Below the pieces are notes generated by a model. It had not been told where the DNA came from. It made no database searches and was given only the letters and a program-made list of their open reading frames with translations. Both the position numbers and the translations under genes were made by a program. Shown here one piece after another: positions 9,223-17,715 of a DNA stretch of 64,000 nt; the first letter of the stretch is position 1; the number at the start of each line of letters is the position of its first letter. Origin of the DNA: Tumebacillus algifaecis (lineage in GTDB: Bacteria; Bacillota; Bacilli; Tumebacillales; Tumebacillaceae); the NCBI RefSeq assembly GCF_002243515.1, contig NZ_CP022657.1:4335001-4399000 (forward strand), read 5' to 3'.

Positions 9223-10344
9223 GTGAACTGCTCACAAGTCCAAGAGGCGATCTGGTGCGGCGATCTCCAGCCGGACGCCCATTTGCATCTTGCGACCTGC
9301 GCAGCCTGTCGCGAGGAGCTCCAGCGCGTGCATCAGCTCAATGAAGAGATCGAACATGTCACGATTCCGCCACCCACGCGCTCCTTGATTCCGGCGCGTG
9401 AAGAGATCGAACATGTGGTGAAGCAAAACAAAAAAAACCGCTTTTCCAACTGGTTGACGATCGGCACCATCGCGGCCGCCATCTTGCTCGCCATCAAGAC
9501 GGGCGATGTGCGCCAGACCCCGGTAGCCGACCTCAGCATGACCAGCACCGACAGTCATCTGAGCGATCGACATATCCCGGCCTCGCGATCACTTGCCGTC
9601 AGCCATCGACCCTTCCAAGCAGAAGGCACTGCCATCATCGACCCTGACAGCAATCCGTCCTTCCGAGAAGAAGCGGAGAGCATTCGTACCTACCTCAACC
9701 AACACTTCGATCAGAGCAGTCTGCGCACGCTCACCATCGAAACATACACTCGCGACACCATCGAAGGCGACACCCAGACGGGGCGCCTCACACTTTGGGT
9801 GCAGAACCAACCGGGCCAGGTTTCTGTCTACGGCAAGGGAGACCGTCCCTTCCGCACCCAGCAATACATCGAACTGCAAAAGATTCAGGGGTTGTGGACG
9901 GTGACTGCCACCTCGGACATCCCGTTCGATTACACCCTACACCGACAAAAAAACTATCGCGTCGCCTTCCCCTCCACTTGGCAGGCGGTGCCAAATCTGT
10001 CGGTCGAGGGTGCCCTCAGCTTTGAACAGGACGGTAAAATCCTCGGCGGCATTACGCCAACCCCGCTCCGCCCAGGCGAAGAAAACCCGGTCAAAGCGGT
10101 GCAGCTCCCCGCCCTGACCAACGTCATTCAATCGGGTCTTGAATCCTACCGCACCGAAGACACCGTCAAATACCTGCTCAAGCGGGCGGCGACGGCAGCC
10201 GATTCGATCCAGACACCGCTCGAAGTCCACACCTACTTTCTGCGTGGCACGATCGCCTACGATGTCTGGCTCTACAATGACCAAGAGCTCATTTCCCCCG
10301 AGACCGCCCTCGCCATCACCCACTCCTTCCAAACCTCGCCATAA
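9223..10344 (+). CDS. Orphan anti-sigma-factor-like membrane protein
   Basis: A 373-aa product starting at GTG behind AGGAGGTGG (an earlier GTG overlaps the ribosome site). The N-terminus has a putative zinc-finger HxxxCxxC motif (HLATCAACREEL) typical of ZAS-type anti-sigma factors. A single transmembrane helix follows at about residues 77-92 (LTIGTIAAAILLAI), then a large extracytoplasmic region with no recognised fold. The topology fits an anti-sigma factor that senses an outside signal. No ECF sigma gene lies next to it on either side, so the partner is unknown. A bidirectional terminator follows. Confidence 0.8.
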   Translation: MNCSQVQEAIWCGDLQPDAHLHLATCAACREELQRVHQLNEEIEHVTIPPPTRSLIPAREEIEHVVKQNKKNRFSNWLTIGTIAAAILLAIKTGDVRQTPVADLSMTSTDSHLSDRHIPASRSLAVSHRPFQAEGTAIIDPDSNPSFREEAESIRTYLNQHFDQSSLRTLTIETYTRDTIEGDTQTGRLTLWVQNQPGQVSVYGKGDRPFRTQQYIELQKIQGLWTVTATSDIPFDYTLHRQKNYRVAFPSTWQAVPNLSVEGALSFEQDGKILGGITPTPLRPGEENPVKAVQLPALTNVIQSGLESYRTEDTVKYLLKRAATAADSIQTPLEVHTYFLRGTIAYDVWLYNDQELISPETALAITHSFQTSP

Positions 10345-10390
10345 AAAACGCCTTCTGCCACAACTAAGTGGCAGAAGGCGTTTCCTTTTA
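10344..10390. terminator. Bidirectional terminator
   Basis: A 15-bp stem, AACGCCTTCTGCCAC with GTGGCAGAAGGCGTT, is flanked by A-rich and T-rich tracts on both sides. It serves the convergent anti-sigma-like and GGDEF/EAL genes. Confidence 0.92.
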
Positions 10391-12907
10391 CGACACTTCA
10401 AACATCACATTTCCGCGCAGCAATTCCTCGTACTGATCTGCCGGAATCGGGCGAGAAAACAGAAAACCTTGCATCTCATCGCACCTGTGGTCGCGAAGAT
10501 AGACAAACTGCTCTTCCGTCTCCACCCCTTCGGCGATCACTTTCATCTGCAAGCTTTGCGCCAGATGGATCACCGTCGTCACGATCGCCGCATTGTACGG
10601 ATCGCCGATCAACTCCCGCACAAACGATTGATCGATCTTAAGCGTCGAGACCGGAAAATGTTTGAGATAATTGAGCGACGAATAGCCTGTACCAAAATCA
10701 TCGATCGAAATCTGCACACCCATCTTGCTCAATTCATCCAAAGTCCTGATCGTATATTCAACATCGTGCATCGTCAAGCTCTCTGTGATCTCCAACTCCA
10801 AGAAACTCGGATGCAGACCCGTTTCGCGCAGTTCCTTGGCGATGCTCTCCACCAATCCCTGACGCAAAAACTGACGCGGGGAGAGGTTGACCGCGACCGT
10901 CATCATCGGATAGCCCGCATCCTGCCATGCCTTATTTTGGTGCAGCGCGGTCCGCAGTACCCAATCCCCGATCGGCACGATCAGCCCCGTCTCCTCAGCA
11001 ATCGGAATAAACGCGCCCGGTGGCACCAATCCCAACTCCGGATGATTCCAACGCAAAAGCGCCTCCATCCCGATGATCTGCCCGGACTGCATGTTGATTC
11101 GCGGCTGGTAATACAGCACGAACTCCTCACGCTCCAACGCGTGACGCAGCCCGTTTTCCAATTGTAGCCGCTCGATGCCTTTCATGTTCATCGCTGGAGC
11201 GTAGAGCGAATAATGGTTGCTCCCCTTATCCTTGACTCGGAACAAGGCGGTCTCCGCATTTTTGATCAACACTTGCGAATCGTCCCCGTCCTGCGGGAAC
11301 AAAGCAATTCCGATCGAAGCGGTCGCATGGAGCTCATAATCATGAATTTTATACGGCTTTTCCAATCGCGCCAGCACCTGCTCCGCGATCGCCTCAATCT
11401 CTGCTGGCTCCTCAAAGTTCGGAATCAGCATCACAAACTCATCCCCACTCATCCGCGCGACAACACCCGTCTCACCTGCACAACGCGACAAACGGGTCGC
11501 CACCGCTTTCAACAGCTTATCTCCACGCGCATGACCGAGCGTGTCGTTAAGGATCTTGAAGCGGTCCAGATCGAGGAAAAACACGGCTAGCTTCTGCCCG
11601 GACTCTCGCGCCTGCTCCAACACCTCGTGCAAATGTTGCGAGAACAGCGCCCGGTTCGGCAAGCCGGTCAGTGTATCATGAAGCGCCATGTGGTGAATGA
11701 TTTCCTGCGTGCGCTTGCGCTCCGAAATATCGCGAATCGCCGTCACCCGCACTTCACGCCCCTGATACATACAGCTCGTCCCGACCAACTCAGCCGAAAA
11801 TTTCGTCCCGTCCTTGCGCTGGGCAACGATTTCCAGCATCGAGTTGCTCATCGAATATAAATTTTCAATCAAGTGATCCCGCGATTCGGATGCTGCCAGC
11901 AAGAAAGCGGACATCCCTGTCATTTCCGCTTCAGATTCATAACCAAACATCGAACACAGCGTCTGGTTGATCTCCAAAATCTTGCCCTGATCGGACAGCA
12001 CAATCCCTTCAAATGTCGCATTGGACAGTTTGCGGAACCGATCTTCGCTCTCGGAGATCTCCTCTTGATGCAACATCATCCGAAACCGCTCGACCCGTTG
12101 GTGAAAAATTACCCAATAGGTCGTATTAAACGGAATGAAGACGATCAGCAAAAACGCCATCATACTCCAGCGCGCTTTTGCCACTTTCTTCTCCCACATC
12201 GTCGCATCAAAATCGACACCGAGCACCGCATCCTGCCGTCCCGTGCTGTCAAAGATCGGCACAAATGCCGAAATCGTCGAGCCCCAGTCTTGCAGAATCA
12301 ATCCCTCGCGAAACGTCGATTTCATCTCTGTAGTCTCATTCAAATCGGGCAGCTCGTATGGATACAACGTCCCCAGCGGATATCCAACCTCCTGCTCGCC
12401 CTCAATCTTCCCGTCGTGATTTACATCGCTCGGCGGTGAAATCACGTATACATGCCGTCCCTGACTGATCTCCCGCAGCGTGTAGATCGCCGAGATGTCC
12501 GGATTGATGTCCAGCCATTTTTCCAGCGTCTGCTTGGCAGTCAAGTATTTCTCATCTGACATCGACGTAGATAGCTGAATGTTTTCATGCCCCAATTTCC
12601 CCAGCTCATACGCAAACGTCGGCGCGATGCCATCGACCAGCATCTTATTCCTGTCCAGTTCTTTCTTCCCCGCATCATCCACAACAAACCAGCCGATGAT
12701 CAGCAGTGTGCAGATGACGGTCCCTGCGAGGTAGGGCATAAAGCCCATCGAAAACTTTTTCCCCGCCACTACCTTGCCGCGCAGTTTCTCCGAAACTAAA
12801 TATCGGTGCATGACAAATTCAAGTCCCGATACGAAGCAGAGAATGACTGCGGCAAAGCAGATATAGTCAAGATTTTGACGCAACACGTCATTCATCGTGG
12901 TATCCAT
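10388..12907 (-). CDS. Membrane sensor PAS-GGDEF-EAL protein (c-di-GMP turnover)
   Basis: An 839-aa protein predicted to make or degrade cyclic di-GMP. Two N-terminal membrane helices (about 14-35 and 53-76) and a third (about 247-268) enclose a roughly 170-residue outside sensor region. This holds an EF-hand-like DVNHDGKIEG loop (161-170) and a dCache-like GVDFDATMW end. A PAS domain (about 290-398), GGDEF (about 405-565) and EAL (about 585-830) follow. The cyclase motif reads SGDEF (487-491), with a serine for the first glycine. The phosphodiesterase motifs EALLRW, DDFGTGYSS and EGVET look intact, so phosphodiesterase activity is the safer guess. GGGGGG precedes the ATG by four bases. Confidence 0.95.
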   Translation of the reverse strand: MDTTMNDVLRQNLDYICFAAVILCFVSGLEFVMHRYLVSEKLRGKVVAGKKFSMGFMPYLAGTVICTLLIIGWFVVDDAGKKELDRNKMLVDGIAPTFAYELGKLGHENIQLSTSMSDEKYLTAKQTLEKWLDINPDISAIYTLREISQGRHVYVISPPSDVNHDGKIEGEQEVGYPLGTLYPYELPDLNETTEMKSTFREGLILQDWGSTISAFVPIFDSTGRQDAVLGVDFDATMWEKKVAKARWSMMAFLLIVFIPFNTTYWVIFHQRVERFRMMLHQEEISESEDRFRKLSNATFEGIVLSDQGKILEINQTLCSMFGYESEAEMTGMSAFLLAASESRDHLIENLYSMSNSMLEIVAQRKDGTKFSAELVGTSCMYQGREVRVTAIRDISERKRTQEIIHHMALHDTLTGLPNRALFSQHLHEVLEQARESGQKLAVFFLDLDRFKILNDTLGHARGDKLLKAVATRLSRCAGETGVVARMSGDEFVMLIPNFEEPAEIEAIAEQVLARLEKPYKIHDYELHATASIGIALFPQDGDDSQVLIKNAETALFRVKDKGSNHYSLYAPAMNMKGIERLQLENGLRHALEREEFVLYYQPRINMQSGQIIGMEALLRWNHPELGLVPPGAFIPIAEETGLIVPIGDWVLRTALHQNKAWQDAGYPMMTVAVNLSPRQFLRQGLVESIAKELRETGLHPSFLELEITESLTMHDVEYTIRTLDELSKMGVQISIDDFGTGYSSLNYLKHFPVSTLKIDQSFVRELIGDPYNAAIVTTVIHLAQSLQMKVIAEGVETEEQFVYLRDHRCDEMQGFLFSRPIPADQYEELLRGNVMFEVS

Positions 12908-12942
12908 CGTTCCCCCCGTTGGAATAAACCGACTCTACTACC

Positions 12943-12972
12943 ACTTTAACATAGTCCGACCGAATTTGACAA
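12943..12972 (-). promoter_or_regulatory. Promoter of the GGDEF/EAL gene
   Basis: Minus-strand TTGTCA and TAAAGT with an 18-nt spacer, about 40 nt upstream of the start codon. Confidence 0.5.
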
Positions 12973-13000
12973 AGAATTTAACCATTCTGAACCACACTTT

Positions 13001-13627
13001 TTAGCCCACTTGGAGCACATACTTCTCCAACAGCATCGGCGTCACCGCACCTTCCACCGCTGCGGCGACCAAAAGCAGCGCCAGCACCACCCATGCCGAC
13101 TTCACAACTTCCAGCCAGACAAAGCCGAAGCTCTCCAGCCGCTTCTTCCCCTTCAGCGGCACGAGCAACACAGTACCGAGCTTGATCCCCAATGCGGCCG
13201 CGAACACGATGGCCGGCAGTTCAAAGATTCCGTGCGGCAACAGCCCATAGACGAGCAGATCCCACGCGCTCGCCGTCCCTTGCCCGTCAAGCTGGGCGAA
13301 CAGCACCCCAATCACCATGCCGTTTGTAAACAACGCCAGCACCGTCGGGATGGCTAGCAGACAGCCGAACAACACCATCATGGCGCTCGCCGTCAAATTA
13401 TTGAAAAAAATCACCTGGGACGTATACCAGACACTGTCTGCCGCCTGCGTCTTTTCGGCAATCGTGGCCAACTTTTCCAGCGTCGGCTTGACGACAGCCA
13501 TCAGCTGTTCACTGTACAAGGCACCAATCACCCCGCCGAACACAAACACTGCCGCAGCCGCTGCGATATAGCCAAGGTTGCGCTTGATCACCGTGCCGCT
13601 TCCGCCTACCGTGCTCCACATGAGCAT
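13001..13627 (-). CDS. Stage II sporulation protein M family membrane protein
   Basis: A 208-aa protein with about five hydrophobic helices. The segment FFNNLTASAMMVLFGCLLAIPTV...NGMVIGVLFA and the following HGIFELPAIVFAAALG are hallmarks of the SpoIIM/DUF95 family. SpoIIM itself is needed for engulfment in sporulation, but many paralogues of this family are of unknown role, so a sporulation function here is inference. The ATG is chosen four bases after AAGGAGG; a second ATG two codons later is possible. It lies divergent to pdaB. Confidence 0.85.
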   Translation of the reverse strand: MLMWSTVGGSGTVIKRNLGYIAAAAAVFVFGGVIGALYSEQLMAVVKPTLEKLATIAEKTQAADSVWYTSQVIFFNNLTASAMMVLFGCLLAIPTVLALFTNGMVIGVLFAQLDGQGTASAWDLLVYGLLPHGIFELPAIVFAAALGIKLGTVLLVPLKGKKRLESFGFVWLEVVKSAWVVLALLLVAAAVEGAVTPMLLEKYVLQVG

Positions 13628-13729
13628 CACTCCTCCTTCTTTGCCTCGTGTATAATCGGACGGGCTTTGCCATAGAGTAAACAAGACATAATCGCACAAG
13701 CTTTGCTGATCCATGGAGGTGCATACACA

Positions 13730-14533
13730 TTGCGTAAACGTCAAGATCGGACATTCCGCCAGTTGAAGAAAATGGGCATCTTGCTCATGACCGTACTTTT
13801 ATTCATGTTCTGTCTGTACAGTCAAGCGGACCTCGGCACGCAAGCAGTTTTCCGCGGTGAGAGCATCCAGCCTGTCACCAAAACAGACAAGCCTGCTCCG
13901 ACACCGCAAGGCGCGATCTACAAGGTCCAAACGGAAAAAAAAGTGGTCGCCCTGACCTTCGACATCTCGTGGGGCGAAAAAGCGCCGGGCCCGATCCTCG
14001 ACATCTTGGAGAAAAAAGGGGTCAAAAAAGCGACCTTCTTCCTCTCCGGGCCGTGGACGACCACTCATGCGGACATCGCCAAGCGCATCAAGACGATGGG
14101 CTTTGAAATCGGCAACCATGGTCACCGTCACGACGACTTCCCGAAATATAACAACCAATGGATCACCGAACAAGTCGGCAAATCGGAACAGGCGATCTTT
14201 GAAACGACAGGCGTCAAAACCAAGCTGATCCGCACGCCCAACGGGGCTTTTGACAAACGGGTCGTCCAACATCTCAACTCGATGGGCTACACCGTCGTGC
14301 AATGGCACACCGATTCGCTCGATTGGATGCGTCCCGGACCGGACAAAATCGTCGAGCGCGTCGTGAGCAGAGCGGTACCCGGTGACATCATTCTGATGCA
14401 TGCGAGCGACTCCGCCTTGCAGACGATCGATGCTCTGCCCCGCATCATCGACAACCTGCGCAAAAAAGGGTTCGAGTTCATGACCGTCTCCGAACTGATC
14501 GCAGGTGCCGGCGTCAACTCGAAACAGGAATAA
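13730..14533 (+). CDS. pdaB: Polysaccharide deacetylase, PdaB family
   Basis: Predicted sporulation-associated NodB-type carbohydrate esterase. The 267-aa product starts at TTG behind GGAGGT nine bases upstream. A single N-terminal signal anchor (about residues 14-32) precedes the deacetylase domain. The motifs are TFDISWGEKA (the PdaB variant of TFDDG), GNHGHRH, RTPNGAF and LMHASD. In B. subtilis, pdaB is needed for stable spores and lies next to kbaA, as here. It converges with kbaA on a shared terminator. Confidence 0.93.
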   Translation: MRKRQDRTFRQLKKMGILLMTVLLFMFCLYSQADLGTQAVFRGESIQPVTKTDKPAPTPQGAIYKVQTEKKVVALTFDISWGEKAPGPILDILEKKGVKKATFFLSGPWTTTHADIAKRIKTMGFEIGNHGHRHDDFPKYNNQWITEQVGKSEQAIFETTGVKTKLIRTPNGAFDKRVVQHLNSMGYTVVQWHTDSLDWMRPGPDKIVERVVSRAVPGDIILMHASDSALQTIDALPRIIDNLRKKGFEFMTVSELIAGAGVNSKQE

Positions 14534-14539
14534 TAGCTA

Positions 14540-14575
14540 AAAAACAGGCCCTCACCGAGTCGGTGAGGGCTGTTT
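14540..14575. terminator. Bidirectional terminator between pdaB and kbaA
   Basis: Stem GCCCTCACCGA / TCGGTGAGGGC with T-rich tracts on both strands, stronger on the minus side (TGTTTTTT). The kbaA stop codon lies inside the stem. Confidence 0.9.
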
Positions 14576-15118
14576 CAACAGCCGGGTATACATGAGTAAT
14601 AGATACACATTACAACCGAGTAAGATGATGCCGATCTGCGTCATCTGTAGCACCTCGCCCGATTTCAGCGCCAGGAACCATTCCAATGCCGTGAAGCAAT
14701 ACAGAAAGAACATGGACGGGATAAAGGAGCGCATGCCAGAGATCCGGCCTTTGAAATAGGACACGACGGCTGCTACAAGGAGCGGCCATACCGCATACCC
14801 GATAAACGGCAGAAGGCTACCTTCGCCTTGGCCCGTCCACAGATAGCGGAAATAGACCAAGTCAAACAGGACAAGCGCGATTAGCAACACCTGAATCGTC
14901 ACCCAAAAACGGAACGAGATAAAATTGCGCATCGTAAAATTCAGCGTCAGATACGCCCAAAACCCCATCAGCGTCGTTGCGGAAAGAAAACCTCCCGTGA
15001 TCATCCCCCAGACCAATCGAATCTCGCCAAACCATCCGGTCAGCGTCGTGATCAGACCAAGGAGTACGCCGATCAGGGCAGTCGAAAGGAACAGAGTAAA
15101 AAACTTGCGTAAGTTCAT
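14552..15118 (-). CDS. kbaA: KinB signalling pathway activation protein
   Basis: A 188-aa integral membrane protein with about six hydrophobic helices and no soluble domain. It starts MNLRKFFTLFLS behind CAGGAGGGG. The family is required in B. subtilis for KinB-dependent entry into sporulation. Identification rests on the sequence style together with the strongly conserved neighbourhood cwlD-salA-gerD-kbaA-pdaB with alternating strands, which is fully preserved. The stop codon lies inside the terminator hairpin shared with pdaB. Confidence 0.9.
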   Translation of the reverse strand: MNLRKFFTLFLSTALIGVLLGLITTLTGWFGEIRLVWGMITGGFLSATTLMGFWAYLTLNFTMRNFISFRFWVTIQVLLIALVLFDLVYFRYLWTGQGEGSLLPFIGYAVWPLLVAAVVSYFKGRISGMRSFIPSMFFLYCFTALEWFLALKSGEVLQMTQIGIILLGCNVYLLLMYTRLLKQPSPTR

Positions 15119-15262
15119 AAAGCCCCTCCTGCCTGTGAACAACTTCCCCTATCATAACATAACGCTTGCAAGGTGGAAATTGGCGAACCTTCCCTTCGTA
15201 TACGTTTGTCACACAGACAACAAACTAAGCACATCAACCACAACGAAAGGATGTGACACGAG

Positions 15263-16042
15263 GTGAAAATGCCTTGGAAAATCGGCGCTGTCTCGGTCGC
15301 AATCATACTTGCATTTGTCATCAGCGGCGGCTGCGGTTTACAACAAAAAGCGGGTGGGGGTGGTGGCGCGCAGGAGACGGATGCCAAGGCCCAATACAAC
15401 GAAACTAAGCAGATGGTGCTCGACATCTTGCACACCAAAGAGGGCATGGACACCCTAAAAGACATCGTGCGCGACCCGCAGTTCAAGCGATCGCTGGCCA
15501 TCAATGAAACGGACGTGCAAGTGGCGATGTTAAAAGCGCTGACCGACGGTACGGCACACGCCACGTTGGAAGAGCAGATGCGCAATCCTAAATTTGCAAC
15601 CGCACTGGCCAAGTCTTTTAAGAAGGACAACGAAAAAGTGCTGAAAGACCTGTTAAAAGACCCCGAGTATCAGGAGATGATGCTCAGCCTGCTCAAATCT
15701 CCTGATTTCTCACAGAGTTTATATGACCTGATGAAAACGCCCGAGTACCGCAAGCAAACGATGGCGATCATGACCCAATCTTTGCAAAATCCGGAGTTTA
15801 AGCTCCTCTACCTCGATCTTTTGAAACAGGCGATTCGCGAAGGCACGACCGAACTCACCCCAAATGAAAAACAAAAGGCTGGCGTGCAAAGCGAGGGCGG
15901 TGAGAAGAAGAAGAAAGAAAAGAAAGAGTCGAAGAAAAAAGAGAAAAGCGAAGGGGATAGCGGGAACGAAGAGGACAGCGGCGGCGGTGAAGGCGGCTCC
16001 GAAAAAGAACAAGGGGGCGGCGGCGAAAGCGGAGGAAGCTAA
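15263..16042 (+). CDS. gerD: Spore germination lipoprotein GerD
   Basis: GerD is an inner spore membrane lipoprotein needed for rapid nutrient germination through clustering of germinant receptors. The 259-aa product starts at GTG, about ten bases after AAAGGA. Its signal peptide ends in a lipobox (ISGGC, cysteine about residue 24). The helical core (residues about 45-200) has repeated DP-EY/F stretches typical of the GerD trimer rod. The C-terminal 60 residues are extreme low complexity, first Lys/Glu-rich (GEKKKKEKKESKKKEK) then Gly/Glu/Ser-rich, making it longer than the roughly 185-aa B. subtilis protein. Confidence 0.93.
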   Translation: MKMPWKIGAVSVAIILAFVISGGCGLQQKAGGGGGAQETDAKAQYNETKQMVLDILHTKEGMDTLKDIVRDPQFKRSLAINETDVQVAMLKALTDGTAHATLEEQMRNPKFATALAKSFKKDNEKVLKDLLKDPEYQEMMLSLLKSPDFSQSLYDLMKTPEYRKQTMAIMTQSLQNPEFKLLYLDLLKQAIREGTTELTPNEKQKAGVQSEGGEKKKKEKKESKKKEKSEGDSGNEEDSGGGEGGSEKEQGGGGESGGS

Positions 16043-16109
16043 TCAACCTGTCCCGCAACGAATCACGCTCTCCATAAAGCAGCCAGACTTCTGGTCACTA
16101 AACAGCAAA

Positions 16110-16145
16110 GACCACCGGGCGCTCAGCAGCCCAGTGGTCATTTTT
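16110..16145. terminator. Bidirectional terminator between gerD and salA
   Basis: Stem GACCACCGGGC / GCCCAGTGGTC, one mismatch, followed by ATTTTTAT on the plus strand. The minus side has a weaker tract. Confidence 0.85.
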
Positions 16146-17226
16146 ATGCTTGGGTATACGGTTCTGTCATCGCTTGATCGAGCACTTTGCGACCGATCGT
16201 CTTCGCAAGTTTCGCATATGCCTCGCCTTGCGGAGTATCGGCATCATAGATTCCGTCGCCCGTTTCATTGGCAGCCCCGATCGGAATCTGCACGAGCACA
16301 TCGGTCTTCAACTCCAGCGCCAGTCGCTCGCCGCCGCCTTTGCCAAAGATGTAGTGCTTCTGACCGCCCGCTTCGAAGAAGGACATGTTCTCGATGACGC
16401 CGAGGATCTCATGGTTGGTCTGAAGCGCCATCGTGCCGACGCGTGCCGCCACTTCGGTCGCATTAAACTGCGGCGTAGTGACGATGAGCTCCTTGCTCTT
16501 CGGCAGCATCTGATGGACATCAAGCGCCATGTCACCAGTTCCTGGCGGCATGTCCAACAGCATGATGTCCAGATCGCCCCAATGCACTTCGGCAAAGAAG
16601 TTGCGCATCATCTTGCCAAGCATCGGACCGCGCCAGATCACAGGACGGTTGTCCGGCACAAAGAAGTGCATCGAGATCACCTTGACGCCTTCTGCTACAA
16701 CGGGCAGCAACAAGTTGTCGATCAGCGTCGGCTTTTGATCGCGAATCCCGAAGATACCCGGGATCGAAAATCCATAGATATCCGCATCGATGATCCCAAC
16801 ACGGTACCCCATGCGCACCAGTGCCACAGCCAAGTTCGCGGTGACGGTCGATTTGCCGACACCGCCCTTACCGGAAGCGACGGCGATGAACTGCGTCTTC
16901 GTGTTCGGGTCGAGCAACGGCGGTGTAGCCTGTTCTGGCTGACCTCCGCGCAGTACCTCGCGGAACTTCGCACGCTCCTCGTCTGTCATCGTGCCCAAGG
17001 TGAGATCGAACGATTTCAATCCTTCGACCGTGCCCAGTGCGGCCCGAACATCCGCATCGATTTTGTTGCGCAGCGGGCAGCCTGCGATGGTCAGCACCAC
17101 TTCGATTTTGGCATGATCGCCGTCGATCTCCACGTTGCGAACCATGCCCAGCTCGACAATACTTTTATGTACTTCAGGGTCTTGCACCGGACGCAACGCG
17201 TCCAGAATCGCCTGTTTTGTCAGCAT
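16144..17226 (-). CDS. salA: Mrp/NBP35-family P-loop ATPase SalA
   Basis: A 360-aa iron-sulfur carrier/regulator ATPase. An N-terminal DUF59/MIP18-like domain (about 1-85) is followed by the P-loop domain with the deviant Walker A SGKGGVGKST (about 118-127) and DIMLLDMPPGTGD. In B. subtilis SalA (YbaL) derepresses AprE by repressing scoC; family members also act as Fe-S scaffold proteins. The start MLTKQAILDAL is chosen five bases after GGAGGTGG. The usual neighbours cwlD and gerD are kept. A promoter-like extended -10 lies just upstream. Confidence 0.93.
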   Translation of the reverse strand: MLTKQAILDALRPVQDPEVHKSIVELGMVRNVEIDGDHAKIEVVLTIAGCPLRNKIDADVRAALGTVEGLKSFDLTLGTMTDEERAKFREVLRGGQPEQATPPLLDPNTKTQFIAVASGKGGVGKSTVTANLAVALVRMGYRVGIIDADIYGFSIPGIFGIRDQKPTLIDNLLLPVVAEGVKVISMHFFVPDNRPVIWRGPMLGKMMRNFFAEVHWGDLDIMLLDMPPGTGDMALDVHQMLPKSKELIVTTPQFNATEVAARVGTMALQTNHEILGVIENMSFFEAGGQKHYIFGKGGGERLALELKTDVLVQIPIGAANETGDGIYDADTPQGEAYAKLAKTIGRKVLDQAMTEPYTQA

Positions 17227-17257
17227 CCTTGCCACCTCCATCATATCCACAGAACCT

Positions 17258-17263
17258 AGTATA
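17258..17263 (-). promoter_or_regulatory. Candidate extended -10 promoter of salA
   Basis: Minus-strand TGGTATACT (extended -10) about 30 nt before salA; TTGAAA lies 20 nt upstream, longer than the ideal spacing. Confidence 0.35.
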
Positions 17264-17275
17264 CCATATCAGGCA

Positions 17276-17683
17276 TTAGTGGGTTTCAATACGACCGGGT
17301 TCTTTGAGCAACATCTTGACCTGATGTTCCTGCCCGTCTTCTTTCCATTTTACCGTATAGTTGCGAAGTTCCTTGGTCAAAAGTTGATAATGCACACCCG
17401 TCCCTGGGCTGAGCGTGATCGGCTTATGTGCGGGCGTGATCTTGTCGCCTGCGGTCAGCCCCAGCGCAGTCAGCTCCTGTCCGCTCTTCTCCTCGTACAC
17501 GCGCACTTCTTCGGCATCGGCCTGACCCTCATTGGCGAAAACGAGGTACGGGTAGACCGACTTTTCGCTCTCCAGCACCAGTTCAGCTTTGGCTGCGGTC
17601 GTTTCCTTGCTCGGCTCTGCTTGTGGAGCACATCCATACAGCATCATACACACACATACGACGGTGATCCATTTCTTCCACAC
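17276..17683 (-). CDS. Small predicted lipoprotein of unknown function
   Basis: A 135-aa protein starting at GTG behind CAGGAGG; an ATG 12 codons earlier overlaps the cwlD stop but has a poor ribosome site. The signal peptide ends in a lipobox (MMLYGC, about residue 17). The mature part is a compact beta-rich domain (YPYLVFANEGQADAEEVRVYEE) resembling secreted Bacillales proteins of unknown role. It lies between cwlD and salA and is probably in an operon with them. B. subtilis has no gene here. Confidence 0.8.
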   Translation of the reverse strand: MWKKWITVVCVCMMLYGCAPQAEPSKETTAAKAELVLESEKSVYPYLVFANEGQADAEEVRVYEEKSGQELTALGLTAGDKITPAHKPITLSPGTGVHYQLLTKELRNYTVKWKEDGQEHQVKMLLKEPGRIETH

Positions 17684-17715
17684 AGTTTGCGCCTCCTGCT
17701 GCGACTTGTTCGCGA

